Position numbers and translations under genes: made by a program. The notes beneath the pieces were generated by a model, which saw only the letters and a list, made by a program, of their open reading frames with translations, searched no databases and had not been told where the DNA came from. Positions 25,876 through 35,227 of a DNA stretch of 64,000 nucleotides are shown here, piece by piece; position 1 is the first letter of the stretch, and each line of letters starts with the position of its first letter. This DNA comes from Candidatus Bathyarchaeota archaeon (lineage in GTDB: Archaea > Thermoproteota > Bathyarchaeia > Bathyarchaeales > Bathycorpusculaceae): assembly GCA_026014615.1 (NCBI GenBank), contig JAOZHZ010000028.1, positions 1 through 64,000 on the forward strand, read 5' to 3'.

Positions 25876-28800
25876 ATGCAAGACGCAACCAAAAAATTAA
25901 CTAAACAGGCTTTCGATGAGCTTCTCATAGCGGTAATCGACGAAGCACTATTCTCCTTAGGTGAAAGCGCAAAAACCGCCATCTACTTCCATTTAGAACA
26001 AAAATTTAACATAAAAAGGCAAGAAATCCCTCATAAAATTGAACATTTTAATCAAGCACTGGATACCATATTTGGCTCAGGCAGCAAACCCTTAGAGCTT
26101 ATTTTCACGAAAAGGCTGCACGAAAAAATCAAAGCCTACGGTGCCATCAAACCTGAAGATTTCTCTTTTCTAAAATACGTAAATGAAGTTAAACGACAAG
26201 TAGTTACTGACAGCGAAGCAGACCCTTCTGGTCAGCCAAACATTCAGACCAATTTAAAAAATCAATTCCGAGAGGACAACAACTTCATCGCCCTCTTAAA
26301 CATGATTGCTGATCCCGTAGTCATTGTAGACAACAAAGGAAATTTTCTGTTAATGAATAATTCCTTTGAGACAGCAACAGGTGCCTCCAGCAAGGAGTGG
26401 CTTGGCAAACCCTTTTTGGATCTTCCCAACTTTCCAGAAGATAGCAAAGCCATTGCAGTGAAGAATCTCAAACGTAGATATGGAAACTATCAAGTTGAAC
26501 CCTACGAATTAGAAATTTTTAACCCTGACGGAAGTCTTCACCAGTTCGAAATAAACGGAAAAAGAATAGAATTTTCAGGGCAGACAGCCGATCTAGTCAT
26601 TTGTCATGATGTTACCCAAAGAAACAAGTTAAAACAGCAACTTAGCGACTACGCGGAAAACTTGGAGAGCTTGGTTGAAGAAAAAGCCGGTGAAATTAAA
26701 GAAAAAGAAGCAAAAATGCGCTCAGTGTTTAATTCTTCACCTGACGCGTTAATGGTGATAGATTGCAACCAAACAGTAATTGACTGCAACCAAGCAGCCG
26801 CACTGATGTTTGGGTATTCATCGAAAGAGGATATAATCGGAAAAAACGGATTAAATTTTGCTTCAGCTAGAGATAGACAAAAAATTTTAGAAGTAGCTCA
26901 AAAACTGAAAAAAGATTATCCCTTTTCCGAAACCATTGAGTATGATTATGTGACTAAGGACAGTCGTGAGTTTCCTGGCGAATTATCCTTAAGCGTAATC
27001 AACGATGGTCAAACATGCTGCTTTTTTGCAGTAACCAAAGACATCAGCGAACGTAAAGAAGCTCAAGAAAAGCTTGTGACTTCCGAAAAGAAATACCGAA
27101 AACTATCTCAGCAGTTGGAGCTTGCGCATGAACGGATATTGCATGAAAGAGACCGCGCTCAAAATTACCTAGATGTCGCCGATGTTCTTTTGTTGGCTTT
27201 GGACTTAGATGGGACTATAACTTTGCTTAACCGGAAAGGTTGTACCATTCTAGGCTGCAAAACAGAGGATGTGCTTGGAAAGAACTGGTTTGACCTTTTT
27301 GTTCCTGAGGCGGAGCGTATGCAAAGACTCAGGGATTACACGCTTAGACTCAAAGGAAAAACGTCACGTCCAGACCACCGGGACGACGTTGTTCTTTGTG
27401 TGAATGGGGAACGACGTATGATTTCTTGGCGACACACGCTTGTAAGAGATTCAAACGGTGAGGTTGTAGGTACACTTAGTTCGGGAGAAGACGTGACAGA
27501 GCAGAAACAAATCCAACAAGCCTTGATTGATAGCGAAGAAAAATTCCGAGGTATCGTTGAAAACTTCAGCGACGTGATAATGCTTACAAGACCAGACGCC
27601 TCAATATCTTACATAAGCCCTGCAATTTACAAGTTAGTAGGCTACGCACCTGAAGAATTTTATGGAAAGGTTCCGCCGATTTTTCATCCCGATGACGTCA
27701 AACGAATTCTCGCAACCCACGCCAAGTCTTTGCAGGGTGAAAGCGGCTCTGACTATCACTATCGAGTCATCACCAAAGACGGCGTGACCAAATGGGTTTC
27801 TCATACATGGTCTCCAATAATGGAAAGCGGAAAAGTCAAACTAATTGTCAGCACAGTCAGAGACATAACTGAACGTAAGCATCTCCTTGACGAATTGCAA
27901 GCAAGTGAAGAACGATTCCGCGCCATAAGCACTTCAGCCAAAGACGCCATTATACTCGTGGAGAAAGACGAATGCAAAATTGTTTACTGGAATCCCGCGT
28001 CAGAAAAGATTTTTGGTTACAGCGAAAAAGATGCCTTGGGTAAGAAATTACTGGGCATCTTAATTCCGCAACACGGCTCTGACAATGATGCATCGCTTAA
28101 GAAAATATTTGCTGCTTTGTTTTCACATACGAGTTTGGAGCTTAATGTGTATAATCGTGATGGCTCGGAGTTGCTAATAGAACTTTCTTTGTCGTCCGTG
28201 CGGCTTGAAGACAAGAAATGCTTGCTGGCGGTTGCGAGGGACATTTCTGAACGTAAACGGATGGAGGACGCCCTAAAACAGGAACGAGATATGCTGGAAA
28301 GCATTACACAAAATATTGGCGCTGGACTTGCAATAATCGACAGGAATTACCGCATCGTGTGGCAAAACAAGTACTTGAAAGACATACGTCCTCACTCTGC
28401 TGTAGAGAACAGATTATGCTATGCAACTTACAATAGATTAGATTCCATTTGTCCTGACTGTGGCGTTAAAAAAGTGTTTGAAGGCTCACCAAGTGATGCC
28501 CACGAGTACAGTTTCACAAGGGCTAACGGAACTGAAGTTTGGACACAGCTTGTAGTTACCCCTATTAGAGACAAAGACGGCGTGGTACGAAAAGCCTTAG
28601 AGCTTGCAGTCGACATAACCGAGAAAAAAGAAATGCAGAAAAAACTGGCTGAATACTCTCTAAGACTTGAACAGCTAGTTGAGGCACGAACACAACAGCT
28701 AAAGAAAACCCAATCAAGACTTGTTAAGTCTGAGAGGCTTGCCGCAATCGGGGAATTGGCAGGTATGGTTGGGCACGACTTGCGGAACCCCCTAACAAGC

Positions 28801-29466
28801 ATCAAAGGCGCAGCCTACTTCCTTAAAACCCGTTACACTAAAGAGCTGGACACGATAGGTAAAGAAATGCTTGCAACCATTGACAACAGCATAGATTATT
28901 CCAACAAAATAGTCAACGACCTGCTTGACTATTCCCGCAACTTGAAACTGGACCTCTCCGAGATAACTCCGAAGAAACTTTTGGAAAACACTCTATCGTT
29001 TGCTCAAGTACCTGACGGCATAAACATTATTGACGAAACTTTAGACACATTTACGGTTAAAGTTGATGCGGCTAAAATGAGCAGAGTCTTCTTAAATTTA
29101 ATGAAAAACGCGTTTGATGCTATGCCCAAAGGCGGAACTTTAACCGTAACAAGCCACAAACGAAAGGAGATGTGGGAAATCACCTTTAAGGACACTGGAG
29201 CAGGCATGGAAAAGGAAACGTTACGTAAGCTTTGGACACCGCTTTTCACCACGAAAGCGAGAGGCATGGGTTTCGGTTTACCCATTTGCAAACGAATTGT
29301 GAATACTCACGGCGGAAGAATCAGAGTTGAAAGCACCTTTGAACAAGGCACTAAATTCATCATTACAATTCCTGTTGACCCAAAAATCGAGGACTTTGAA
29401 AACTGGCTAGTTACTCCTTCATCACCGAGTGAAGCAGCAGATTCGATTTATCCCGAAACTCCATGA
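25876..29466 (+). CDS. Soluble multi-PAS sensor histidine kinase
   Basis: A 1196-residue kinase without transmembrane helices. Residues 1-100 form a domain seen in archaeal kinases (DELLIAVIDEALFSLGESAK). About six PAS/PAC modules follow between 135 and 910, each ending in a DIT/DIS-ER linker; one contains a Cys pair in SICPDCGVKK. The H-box GMVGHDLRNPL gives phospho-acceptor His967. The ATPase domain has the N box NLMKNAFDAMP, the G1 box DTGAGM and the G2 segment GMGFGLPICKRIV. No response regulator is adjacent. Confidence 0.9.
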   Translation: MQDATKKLTKQAFDELLIAVIDEALFSLGESAKTAIYFHLEQKFNIKRQEIPHKIEHFNQALDTIFGSGSKPLELIFTKRLHEKIKAYGAIKPEDFSFLKYVNEVKRQVVTDSEADPSGQPNIQTNLKNQFREDNNFIALLNMIADPVVIVDNKGNFLLMNNSFETATGASSKEWLGKPFLDLPNFPEDSKAIAVKNLKRRYGNYQVEPYELEIFNPDGSLHQFEINGKRIEFSGQTADLVICHDVTQRNKLKQQLSDYAENLESLVEEKAGEIKEKEAKMRSVFNSSPDALMVIDCNQTVIDCNQAAALMFGYSSKEDIIGKNGLNFASARDRQKILEVAQKLKKDYPFSETIEYDYVTKDSREFPGELSLSVINDGQTCCFFAVTKDISERKEAQEKLVTSEKKYRKLSQQLELAHERILHERDRAQNYLDVADVLLLALDLDGTITLLNRKGCTILGCKTEDVLGKNWFDLFVPEAERMQRLRDYTLRLKGKTSRPDHRDDVVLCVNGERRMISWRHTLVRDSNGEVVGTLSSGEDVTEQKQIQQALIDSEEKFRGIVENFSDVIMLTRPDASISYISPAIYKLVGYAPEEFYGKVPPIFHPDDVKRILATHAKSLQGESGSDYHYRVITKDGVTKWVSHTWSPIMESGKVKLIVSTVRDITERKHLLDELQASEERFRAISTSAKDAIILVEKDECKIVYWNPASEKIFGYSEKDALGKKLLGILIPQHGSDNDASLKKIFAALFSHTSLELNVYNRDGSELLIELSLSSVRLEDKKCLLAVARDISERKRMEDALKQERDMLESITQNIGAGLAIIDRNYRIVWQNKYLKDIRPHSAVENRLCYATYNRLDSICPDCGVKKVFEGSPSDAHEYSFTRANGTEVWTQLVVTPIRDKDGVVRKALELAVDITEKKEMQKKLAEYSLRLEQLVEARTQQLKKTQSRLVKSERLAAIGELAGMVGHDLRNPLTSIKGAAYFLKTRYTKELDTIGKEMLATIDNSIDYSNKIVNDLLDYSRNLKLDLSEITPKKLLENTLSFAQVPDGINIIDETLDTFTVKVDAAKMSRVFLNLMKNAFDAMPKGGTLTVTSHKRKEMWEITFKDTGAGMEKETLRKLWTPLFTTKARGMGFGLPICKRIVNTHGGRIRVESTFEQGTKFIITIPVDPKIEDFENWLVTPSSPSEAADSIYPETP

Positions 29467-29628
29467 GGGCACAATTTCTTTAACGCCCTTCCAAAACATG
29501 CCCCCATCAAGCATTCTTTGCGGTTCGATTTTGTTAGATTTTGATGCTTCCTTTGGTTTTTGCCGTTACGCTCGGTTTACTTAACTCTTATATTCGGCAT
29601 TACGTATGTGTAGATTGCGGTTTTAGGA

Positions 29629-29811
29629 ATGCGCAAGGAAACCAAATGTTTGATTGAATATTGCGTTTGCCCTCACTGCAAAAAAGAATTAGAGCTCGTT
29701 GTAGAATCTGACATGCGTTACGGCATTCATGTCTCAGCGAGAAAAGTTACCGCCAAACTGGTTCACTGCCAGCGTACAATAATTGGCGGCAAACAAAATG
29801 AACTTCCCTAA
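29629..29811 (+). CDS. Small zinc-binding protein, 60 aa
   Basis: ATG at 29629; the protein has CVCPHCKKELELVVESD, a single CxxC knuckle with a further Cys upstream (C8) and one near the end (HCQRT). Likely zinc-stabilised. Family unknown. Confidence 0.5.
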   Translation: MRKETKCLIEYCVCPHCKKELELVVESDMRYGIHVSARKVTAKLVHCQRTIIGGKQNELP

Positions 29812-30087
29812 ATCAAACGGTCACATAGCTCGACAAACGCTGAGTCTAACAATACGCCCTGTGGCAAAAGAAAACGGGTGATTGCTCAATAGGGAAACGT
29901 GTCCGTATAAGACAGGTTATTTATGTGGCTGTCGGTCTTTGAATCTTGTTCTTGCAAAAACACACGCACAAAACACGCTCGCCACAATGAGAAAAGTGGA
30001 GTTAACAAAAGCTGTTTCTTCCTCAAAGCGCGTCTCTTAGTTATTTTGTCATTCTCTAGAGTGTGAAGTTTTTGGAAGAAAACATGA
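29812..30087. other. Intergenic region, no confident gene
   Basis: A minus-strand open frame covers most of it, but its composition looks random. Nothing else is recognised here. Confidence 0.3.
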
Positions 30088-30213
30088 ATGCAGAGTTTTG
30101 GGTTGCGGTTTTTTCCAAAAAAGAAAATCGCCCCAGACTTGAACCTGCGCGAAGAAAATGTTAAGCGTATCATCCAGAAATTGAAAACCGAGTTTAAAGC
30201 GGAATACTTCTAG
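30088..30213 (+). CDS. Small basic ORF, 41 aa, beside the attachment site
   Basis: ATG at 30088 opens 41 codons (MQSFGLRFFPKKK, then a charged helix LREENVKRIIQKLKTEF). It ends 34 nt before the left att core and so would be the chromosomal neighbour, convergent with the radical SAM gene, before the element inserted. It could be a genuine small protein or the tail of an older gene. Confidence 0.35.
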   Translation: MQSFGLRFFPKKKIAPDLNLREENVKRIIQKLKTEFKAEYF

Positions 30214-30246
30214 AGTTCAGCGGCGGAATCCAAAATTTACGGAATT

Positions 30247-30266
30247 ATCACGGGATTATCTCGCAG
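30247..30266. other. Left attachment core (attL)
   Basis: ATCACGGGATTATCTCGCAG, identical to the copy at 46034-46053. Read on the minus strand it encodes CEIIP and the stop codon, as in the radical SAM gene. The next nine bases inward (GTCGCTTAA, sharing the core's last G) also match that gene, but 24 nt further inside it. Confidence 0.9.
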
Positions 30267-30671
30267 TCGCTTAAAGTGGTGATGTCACCAACTCCGCGCC
30301 AACCTTCTCTTTTTTCGTATAGTACCACGCAGTTTTCATTACCCTCTCCCCTTGTTGTCTGTTTCTATTATTTCTCTTTTGAGGTCGGTGGGTTGTTTCG
30401 CGTGGTTCAGGGAAGTTCTCGTTACCTAACTCACGTCTTAGGAGACATGAAAGGTTGGAAAGTGGCGTGTTTTGGGCATGAAAGCAAAGGCAAAGACGAT
30501 TCCAGAATCAACAATAAAATAAGAGGTAGTCTTAGCAGGAATCGAATTACTGTCTCAATGCAGTATTTATCGAAGCCAGCATTTAATCTGCTATCGCAAG
30601 AAAATTAACAAAAGTTTCATCTACTCTTAAAGTACATATACGCTATAGAAAGAGCAGGAAGGTATCGTTCA
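30267..30671. other. Left end of the element, no confident gene
   Basis: A 110-codon plus-strand frame at 30276-30608 has an unconvincing composition and no motif. A short palindrome GGTGATGTCACC lies at 30277-30288, just inside attL, and could be a recombinase or accessory-protein site. Confidence 0.35.
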
Positions 30672-31520
30672 GTGGGATTAAATGATAATATAGAAAAAGG
30701 GTATACATCAATCCTGAAATTGGCTGAATCGTTCGATGCTTGTCTAGGAACTCAACAAGGCACTTGGGGCCGAAATTATGAAATAAAGCCTGAAAAAACG
30801 GATGAATATTGGAAAGTTCGGGAGCAGCTTGAGGTTGAAATCACGGATTGGATGGCCAATATTAGAAAGTCGTTAGCTGCGCTTCCCGCCAATGTTCGCA
30901 AATTTGTTAGAGAAGAAAAAACGGATTATACTACTGGCGAGATAAGATCATACATAAGATATGATAATAGCGATTATAAAGCCATAGTTGGGTTTTTCGA
31001 AAAAGTTGAAAGCGCAATTGAAGGTTATCACAGCGTTTTGGAACTAATCAAGAGACCTAGCCCTATTTTGGAATCATTAAAAGGAATAAGGGGGCTTGTT
31101 TTGTCTCTGTATAAGACTCTTGATGTATTCGCCCCTGAACTAATAGTCGCAATCGACAGACAAGTGAAACTTGTGTTTCGATTAAGGGAAAAAGGCTTAG
31201 CAGAACCAGCATTATTAATCGAGGAATTGGACCAAATTGACGATAACCTTAAGAAATGCCTAAACTCAAGAACTGCCCTTGAAAAGTTTGTTGAAGCGTA
31301 CTGCAAAGGGAAAACAATAGACGTAAAGAAGGGTTTTTACACCAACCTTGATAATGCGATAAATGCTGGGATGACCGAAAAGACAAAAAGAGATGCTATT
31401 GCGGCCCATTATTCCTTTGTTTCAAAGGTTATCCATGGTGATATAGAGAGCAATTTGAGAAACACACAATTTGCTGTAAATGGCATCATTAACATACTTG
31501 ATTCACTTCAATTTGCATGA
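30672..31520 (+). CDS. Element protein of unknown function, 282 aa, possibly HEPN-like
   Basis: A mostly alpha-helical 282-residue protein that I do not recognise. The C-terminal part holds KRDAIAAHYSFVSKVIHGD, where R-x5-H fits the RX4-6H pattern of HEPN ribonuclease/defence domains, followed by a second His-Gly. That resemblance is weak evidence. As the first gene inside attL it occupies a typical cargo position; a defence or toxin role is a guess. Confidence 0.6.
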   Translation: MGLNDNIEKGYTSILKLAESFDACLGTQQGTWGRNYEIKPEKTDEYWKVREQLEVEITDWMANIRKSLAALPANVRKFVREEKTDYTTGEIRSYIRYDNSDYKAIVGFFEKVESAIEGYHSVLELIKRPSPILESLKGIRGLVLSLYKTLDVFAPELIVAIDRQVKLVFRLREKGLAEPALLIEELDQIDDNLKKCLNSRTALEKFVEAYCKGKTIDVKKGFYTNLDNAINAGMTEKTKRDAIAAHYSFVSKVIHGDIESNLRNTQFAVNGIINILDSLQFA

Positions 31521-32030
31521 TATGGAGACAGCGGAATATTCCAAGAAAAGAGAGCAAGATTGCTGATTACTATCACATTCTTCTTTCAAGGATTTAATTT
31601 TTTAATACTCGGTTTTTGCCCTGCAAGCAAGGAATTGGCCAAGACTCGTGTTAAACAGTTAGCAGATAGTTTGAAGGTGTTAGATGAAAACGGAAGGACA
31701 AAAGACAAGGAAACTTCAACCAATCTACTTTGCTGGGAGCATAGAAAACTTAGTTTTTTTGGCATTACAGGTTTAGGCCCGTTTCATTTTTCTACTTGAT
31801 TTGCCGTTCAAGGTCTGTTGTTTAGCCAATGTCAATCCCCTCATACAAGTTTAAACCTTATTTATGCGCTCTATGCAAATAAGACTGGGTTTTCTAGTTG
31901 AGGCAATGCCTATATTATTGAGGAGGACCCAGCACTTGCTGACAAAATAATTATCATGCCGTTTTCGGTTTTCACGTTATGGGCAGAATGCGTCCAAGAT
32001 GAAATAGTTCATTTCCTTTTTTCTTTCAGT
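31521..32030. other. Long leader/intergenic region
   Basis: A 79-codon plus-strand frame at 31560-31799 (TTG start) has no motif. The sequence TTGAGGAGGA at about 31917-31926 looks like a strong ribosome-binding site without a good ORF after it. At 32017-32029 lies a copy of the element leader motif TTTTTTCTTTCAG. Confidence 0.35.
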
Positions 32031-32039
32031 GTGATAAAT

Positions 32040-32501
32040 TTGGCTAACCTTAAAGAAAATCTAAATCAGCTTATGGAAGCAACTGAACCATTCACTGAAA
32101 CTATAACTGAGGATAATGGAAAGGTAATTATCAAGCTGAAACGCGAAGCATGGGACACGGCAAAACACTTTATAGCGTTTCGTGATGGATTTTACTCGTT
32201 GCTAAAGGAGTTGCGGCTTGAAAGTTATGTTACAACATTTTTTGATAGCGACAAAGATAGCAAAGACGAAATCCCACCGTTAGAAACTATCCGATATCAA
32301 ATTGACAAGGGTGCCATTTTTTCGGACCAGCTTAAAGGATACTTCAGAAAGGATACTTCTAGAGAAGATGTTTCTGAGTTGCTTAACTTCTTGGCATCTA
32401 TCGGCTGGACTGAGGACAAATTTCAATCTGAAATAGGGATAAGTAAAATTACTCTCTACCGATATCAGACTGAAAAGCCCTCACTGTCCGAGATACCATA
32501 G
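32040..32501 (+). CDS. Element helix-turn-helix protein, paralogue A
   Basis: A protein of 153 residues counted from TTG 32040, homologous along its length to the product at 39204-39674. Shared blocks are the N-terminus (NLKENL), GYFRKDTS and EIGISKITLYRYQ. The last is a helix-turn-helix recognition helix in the style of small plasmid or phage regulators. The start is set by alignment to the paralogue and by the leader motif ending 10 nt upstream. GTG 32031 is an alternative. A copy-control or repressor role is inferred. Confidence 0.75.
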   Translation: MANLKENLNQLMEATEPFTETITEDNGKVIIKLKREAWDTAKHFIAFRDGFYSLLKELRLESYVTTFFDSDKDSKDEIPPLETIRYQIDKGAIFSDQLKGYFRKDTSREDVSELLNFLASIGWTEDKFQSEIGISKITLYRYQTEKPSLSEIP

Positions 32502-32523
32502 ACTATTTCACAGTGAAACAGTC
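32501..32523. terminator. Hairpin between convergent genes
   Basis: GACTATTTCAC and GTGAAACAGTC form an 11-bp stem with one G-U type mismatch and a minimal loop. It sits exactly where the plus-strand HTH gene and the minus-strand 88-aa ORF end. Confidence 0.45.
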
Positions 32524-32774
32524 TGGGACGCTTTCACTATCAGGTTGATATGGAAATAAAGGTAGTATTTCAAACTGATATTGCCCCTTTTTGATTGTTG
32601 ATTGACCATTCTTAAGGACTCGACGGCGAACTTGGATTTTTCTGCGGCAAGCCCCCTTTTATGCACATTTTTCCCATTAATACACACAGACAAAAACATA
32701 ACATGATTCCCTACCTTTTCTATATACAAATACTCTAACTTGTCAAAAAACTTTTTTCGCGCAAGCGCGCACAC
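32508..32774 (-). CDS. Hypothetical element protein, 88 aa
   Basis: The minus-strand frame from GTG 32774 has a plausible protein composition (KLEYLYIEKVGNHVMFLSVC, then a Lys-rich middle) and ends within the hairpin shared with the convergent gene. No motif is recognised. Confidence 0.35.
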   Translation of the reverse strand: MCALARKKFFDKLEYLYIEKVGNHVMFLSVCINGKNVHKRGLAAEKSKFAVESLRMVNQQSKRGNISLKYYLYFHINLIVKASQTVSL

Positions 32775-33107
32775 ACAAAATCCCCCCTCAACCTTTCTTA
32801 TCCATAGCGTTAACTAATAGATAAACGCGAAGCCCGAAGTGTGGGGTAGCACCTTTTTAAAAAAACAAGAAAAAAATTTTCCATATATGATGTTGAACTT
32901 AACCGAAAAGACCATCAAGTTAGAACCAACCTAATCACTCTCAGACTCAAACAGAAACTTAGAAGAATAACCAACAAACCATCATGGGAAAAGGGTTTGT
33001 TTAATCAATATTAAACCCATCATTGGAAAGGTAAGTACAGATTGTTGAAAACAAAAAACAAAGATAAGCTATTCCCAGACGGGAACAGAACTTAACGCGG
33101 TAACGCT
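32775..33107. other. AT-rich noncoding region with palindrome, possible origin or operator
   Basis: About 330 nt with no convincing gene: A-tracts around 32860-32885, GC-rich CGCGCGCACACAC just before it, and an imperfect palindrome at 32991-33016 (GGGTTTG near the left end, AAACCC at the right). A similar GGGTTTG..AAACCC palindrome lies before the topoisomerase gene. This is the longest noncoding stretch in the element core and a candidate replication origin. Confidence 0.35.
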
Positions 33108-33707
33108 TTAGTCAACGTCTGCCTCGGTGTCCTCGGAATCGTCCGTTTCTTGGTCCTCGGAATACTCAGTTTTAGACAGAAAATCAACGGTCACGTTTTT
33201 GCGTACTTCTTTAAGTTTCTGCATAACACTGTGCTTTTCAAGTTGCTTCTCATAAGCCCTAATTAGTCTGCTCCAATCGCTTTCGCTGAAAACGTCAGCT
33301 TCGGGGTCGGGAACGTAATTATAAAGATTGTTGAAGATTTCAGGCGTTGGCTTCTTGTTACATGCGTATTCATCCCAATGCTTAGTTACAATTTTGTGGT
33401 ATGCTCCGAGCTCCTCAGCTTTGGCAAAAATCGCTTTCTCTATTTCCTCATCAGCAAACAAAGCCTTCTCTAAACGCGCAATTTCCTTACTAAGTTTGAT
33501 TTCTCTGTTTTCCAGTTGCTCATATTCAGCCTTAGATAGAGACTCAGATTTTCCATTGTACGCTTTCATTTCAGTGGAGATTAAATCACAAACTCCTTCA
33601 CTGAAGGATTTACCTTCTGCATTGCATTTCTTGGTAAACTTGGAAAACTCGGCAGCATTCCTAACGTAAATGTTCTTGCGCTTTTTCTTTTCCTCTGGAG
33701 TTGTCAA
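33108..33707 (-). CDS. Putative ribbon-helix-helix/coiled-coil element protein
   Basis: The 199-residue protein has a basic N-terminus with a ribbon-helix-helix-like segment (KKRKNIYVRNAAEFSKFTKK, then SFSEGVCDLI), a long charged coiled coil (about residues 55-100) and an Asp/Glu-rich tail. Such proteins on archaeal plasmids are often partition or regulatory factors. TTG 33707 is preceded by the element leader motif (TTTTTTCTATTAGGTG). Confidence 0.6.
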   Translation of the reverse strand: MTTPEEKKKRKNIYVRNAAEFSKFTKKCNAEGKSFSEGVCDLISTEMKAYNGKSESLSKAEYEQLENREIKLSKEIARLEKALFADEEIEKAIFAKAEELGAYHKIVTKHWDEYACNKKPTPEIFNNLYNYVPDPEADVFSESDWSRLIRAYEKQLEKHSVMQKLKEVRKNVTVDFLSKTEYSEDQETDDSEDTEADVD

Positions 33708-33829
33708 AGGCTTTCACACCTAATAGAAAAAACAAGACGCCCGATTTTCAATTCAAAAAAGGGGGGTATTTGACTGCAAATATCTATCTATTGAATGTTG
33801 AAAAGAAAAAGAAGGGGTGAAGTAGAACG

Positions 33830-33979
33830 TTATAATAGCCGAGGGCGAGGTTTCTTTTTAGAGCCTTTACAGTTTTTGTATTGCGCTGTTACGCATTTCA
33901 TCGCGGGTGCATCAGCGTTAAATTCTTTGCATTCTCCGCGAAGGGCTACTGGACAAATTTCTGCTTTTGCCAATTTCAT
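33830..33979 (-). CDS. Cys-rich small element protein, 49 aa
   Basis: ATG 33979 opens a 49-codon frame with four spaced cysteines (C9, C17, C29, C37) and a basic tail KKKPRPRLL. The leader motif ATTTTTCTTTCAG ends 2 nt before the ATG; TTG 33973 is an alternative start that restores the usual spacing. A CKEF block also occurs in the 82-aa ORF at 39752. Zinc binding is likely; function unknown. Confidence 0.6.
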   Translation of the reverse strand: MKLAKAEICPVALRGECKEFNADAPAMKCVTAQYKNCKGSKKKPRPRLL

Positions 33980-34014
33980 CACTGAAAGAAAAATAAAGAA
34001 AAGAAAAACAGAGG

Positions 34015-34746
34015 TTAGAAGTACGGGTTGTCTGTTCCAGAAACGGGAGCATCAAGCGGAACAACAGTGAACCCTATATTTTCCAGTTCGGCTTTCAAAC
34101 TGCCCACATACGCCATAACTGACCTCTCAGCAGCACCACCTTCAATAGTCATTAACTCAATCTGCGCAGTTCTCAAATAATTTTGACCTTCCTCACGTAG
34201 CTCCGCTTCTGTGGGGTCAGCATTGAACTGGAACTGAGGATTATCTTCTCGCCACAACTCTATAGCTCGCTCCACAATCTCCGCATGAGTAGGCAAATGC
34301 TTATTACCCAACAGTGGCGAATTCCGAGTAGCCTTAGCCTCTTCGCTATCCGTAGAAACAACTTTGTACTTTTTCATAGCTTCCTTTGTGTTAGGCTCCT
34401 TAAGTTCAAGCTCCACCGATTTCCGTTTCTTAGCCAGCCCCGCAATTACGGGAGCGTCATGTTTCGCGTTTTCAGGGCTAAGTTTAACATTGATAGTATC
34501 AATTCCCGCAATGTCCAAGTTCGCAGGAGACCGAAGCCAGCACTCTAAGTTCTCTGCTAGCGGCGCGTTTCTCACTAAATCCTGAGCCTTAGACTGAATG
34601 CTCCTGCCACTAAAAGCAGCTTCAGCAAGTCGTATATCACGCTTAGAAAAATGTGGACTTACCTCAAACTTTTTAGAACGGGAAAATTGCTTCTTTTTAG
34701 ATTGATTTCCAAAATTGCCTTTTGAACGAGCCTTTCCGAATCCCAT
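34015..34746 (-). CDS. Element protein of unknown function, 243 aa
   Basis: The 243-residue protein has a very basic N-terminus (KARSKGNFGNQSKKKQFSRSKK), suggesting nucleic-acid binding, then mixed alpha/beta sequence with no motif I know. ATG 34746 is preceded by leader motif TTTTTCTATTAGTG. It belongs to a run of four minus-strand genes (35104 to 33108). Confidence 0.65.
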   Translation of the reverse strand: MGFGKARSKGNFGNQSKKKQFSRSKKFEVSPHFSKRDIRLAEAAFSGRSIQSKAQDLVRNAPLAENLECWLRSPANLDIAGIDTINVKLSPENAKHDAPVIAGLAKKRKSVELELKEPNTKEAMKKYKVVSTDSEEAKATRNSPLLGNKHLPTHAEIVERAIELWREDNPQFQFNADPTEAELREEGQNYLRTAQIELMTIEGGAAERSVMAYVGSLKAELENIGFTVVPLDAPVSGTDNPYF

Positions 34747-34795
34747 CTTGAAACACTAATAGAAAAAAAGAAAAAGGCTTGGGGTGGTTTGAGGT

Positions 34796-35104
34796 TTAAG
34801 TGTTCGTTTTTGCTTGCTTCTGGGTTAATAGTTCTTCGCGGAGAGCCATTGTGTCTATTGCTGGCTGTAAACTGAAAAGTTCCATCCAGTCATCAGGCGT
34901 CCTGTTTTTGATGTCTGTCTCGAGGTTTCTGGTTAAGTCGAAGGCAATAGTTGATTCCACCAAATCATGTCCTTCCATGTGTGCTATAAAACGGTAAAAA
35001 TCGACAATTGGTTTAGGTAACGCAATGGTTACCTTCTCATATGTGTTACCTTTTTCTTCAAAGGTTATAGGTTTGTGTTGTTTGTTTGTGTTTTGTTTCT
35101 CCAT
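34796..35104 (-). CDS. Ribbon-helix-helix (CopG-like) regulator, 102 aa
   Basis: The central YEKVTIALPKPIVDFYRFIAH segment followed by a helix (GHDLVESTIAFDLTRNLE) fits a ribbon-helix-helix DNA-binding fold. ATG 35104 has a GGAGGA ribosome-binding site. It is divergent from the 50-aa RHH-like gene at 35228, an arrangement typical of autoregulated plasmid genes. Confidence 0.65.
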   Translation of the reverse strand: MEKQNTNKQHKPITFEEKGNTYEKVTIALPKPIVDFYRFIAHMEGHDLVESTIAFDLTRNLETDIKNRTPDDWMELFSLQPAIDTMALREELLTQKQAKTNT

Positions 35105-35227
35105 TTCAACTTCCTCCAGTTTGTTGTCTTTAGGTAGCTCTGGATATATTCAGAAACCTTTTTAAATCTTTCCATAAGTAGCCACAGATAGAATTAAGTA
35201 TATCCCGAAATAGAATAGAGGTGAAAA
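35105..35227. promoter_or_regulatory. Divergent promoter region
   Basis: AT-rich gap between two divergent RHH-type genes. A TTTTTAAATC box at about 35159-35167 and AAGTATATCC at about 35197-35206 are candidate TATA elements for the minus and plus genes respectively. Confidence 0.4.

Noticed and set aside
30276..30608. 110-codon frame just inside attL
   Set aside because: Composition looks random, no ribosome-binding site or motif; left as noncoding element end.
32017..32029. Pyrimidine tract plus AG read as an intron 3' splice site
   Set aside because: The motif lies before start codons rather than inside genes and no donor-like partner or split gene was seen; a promoter or leader role is simpler.
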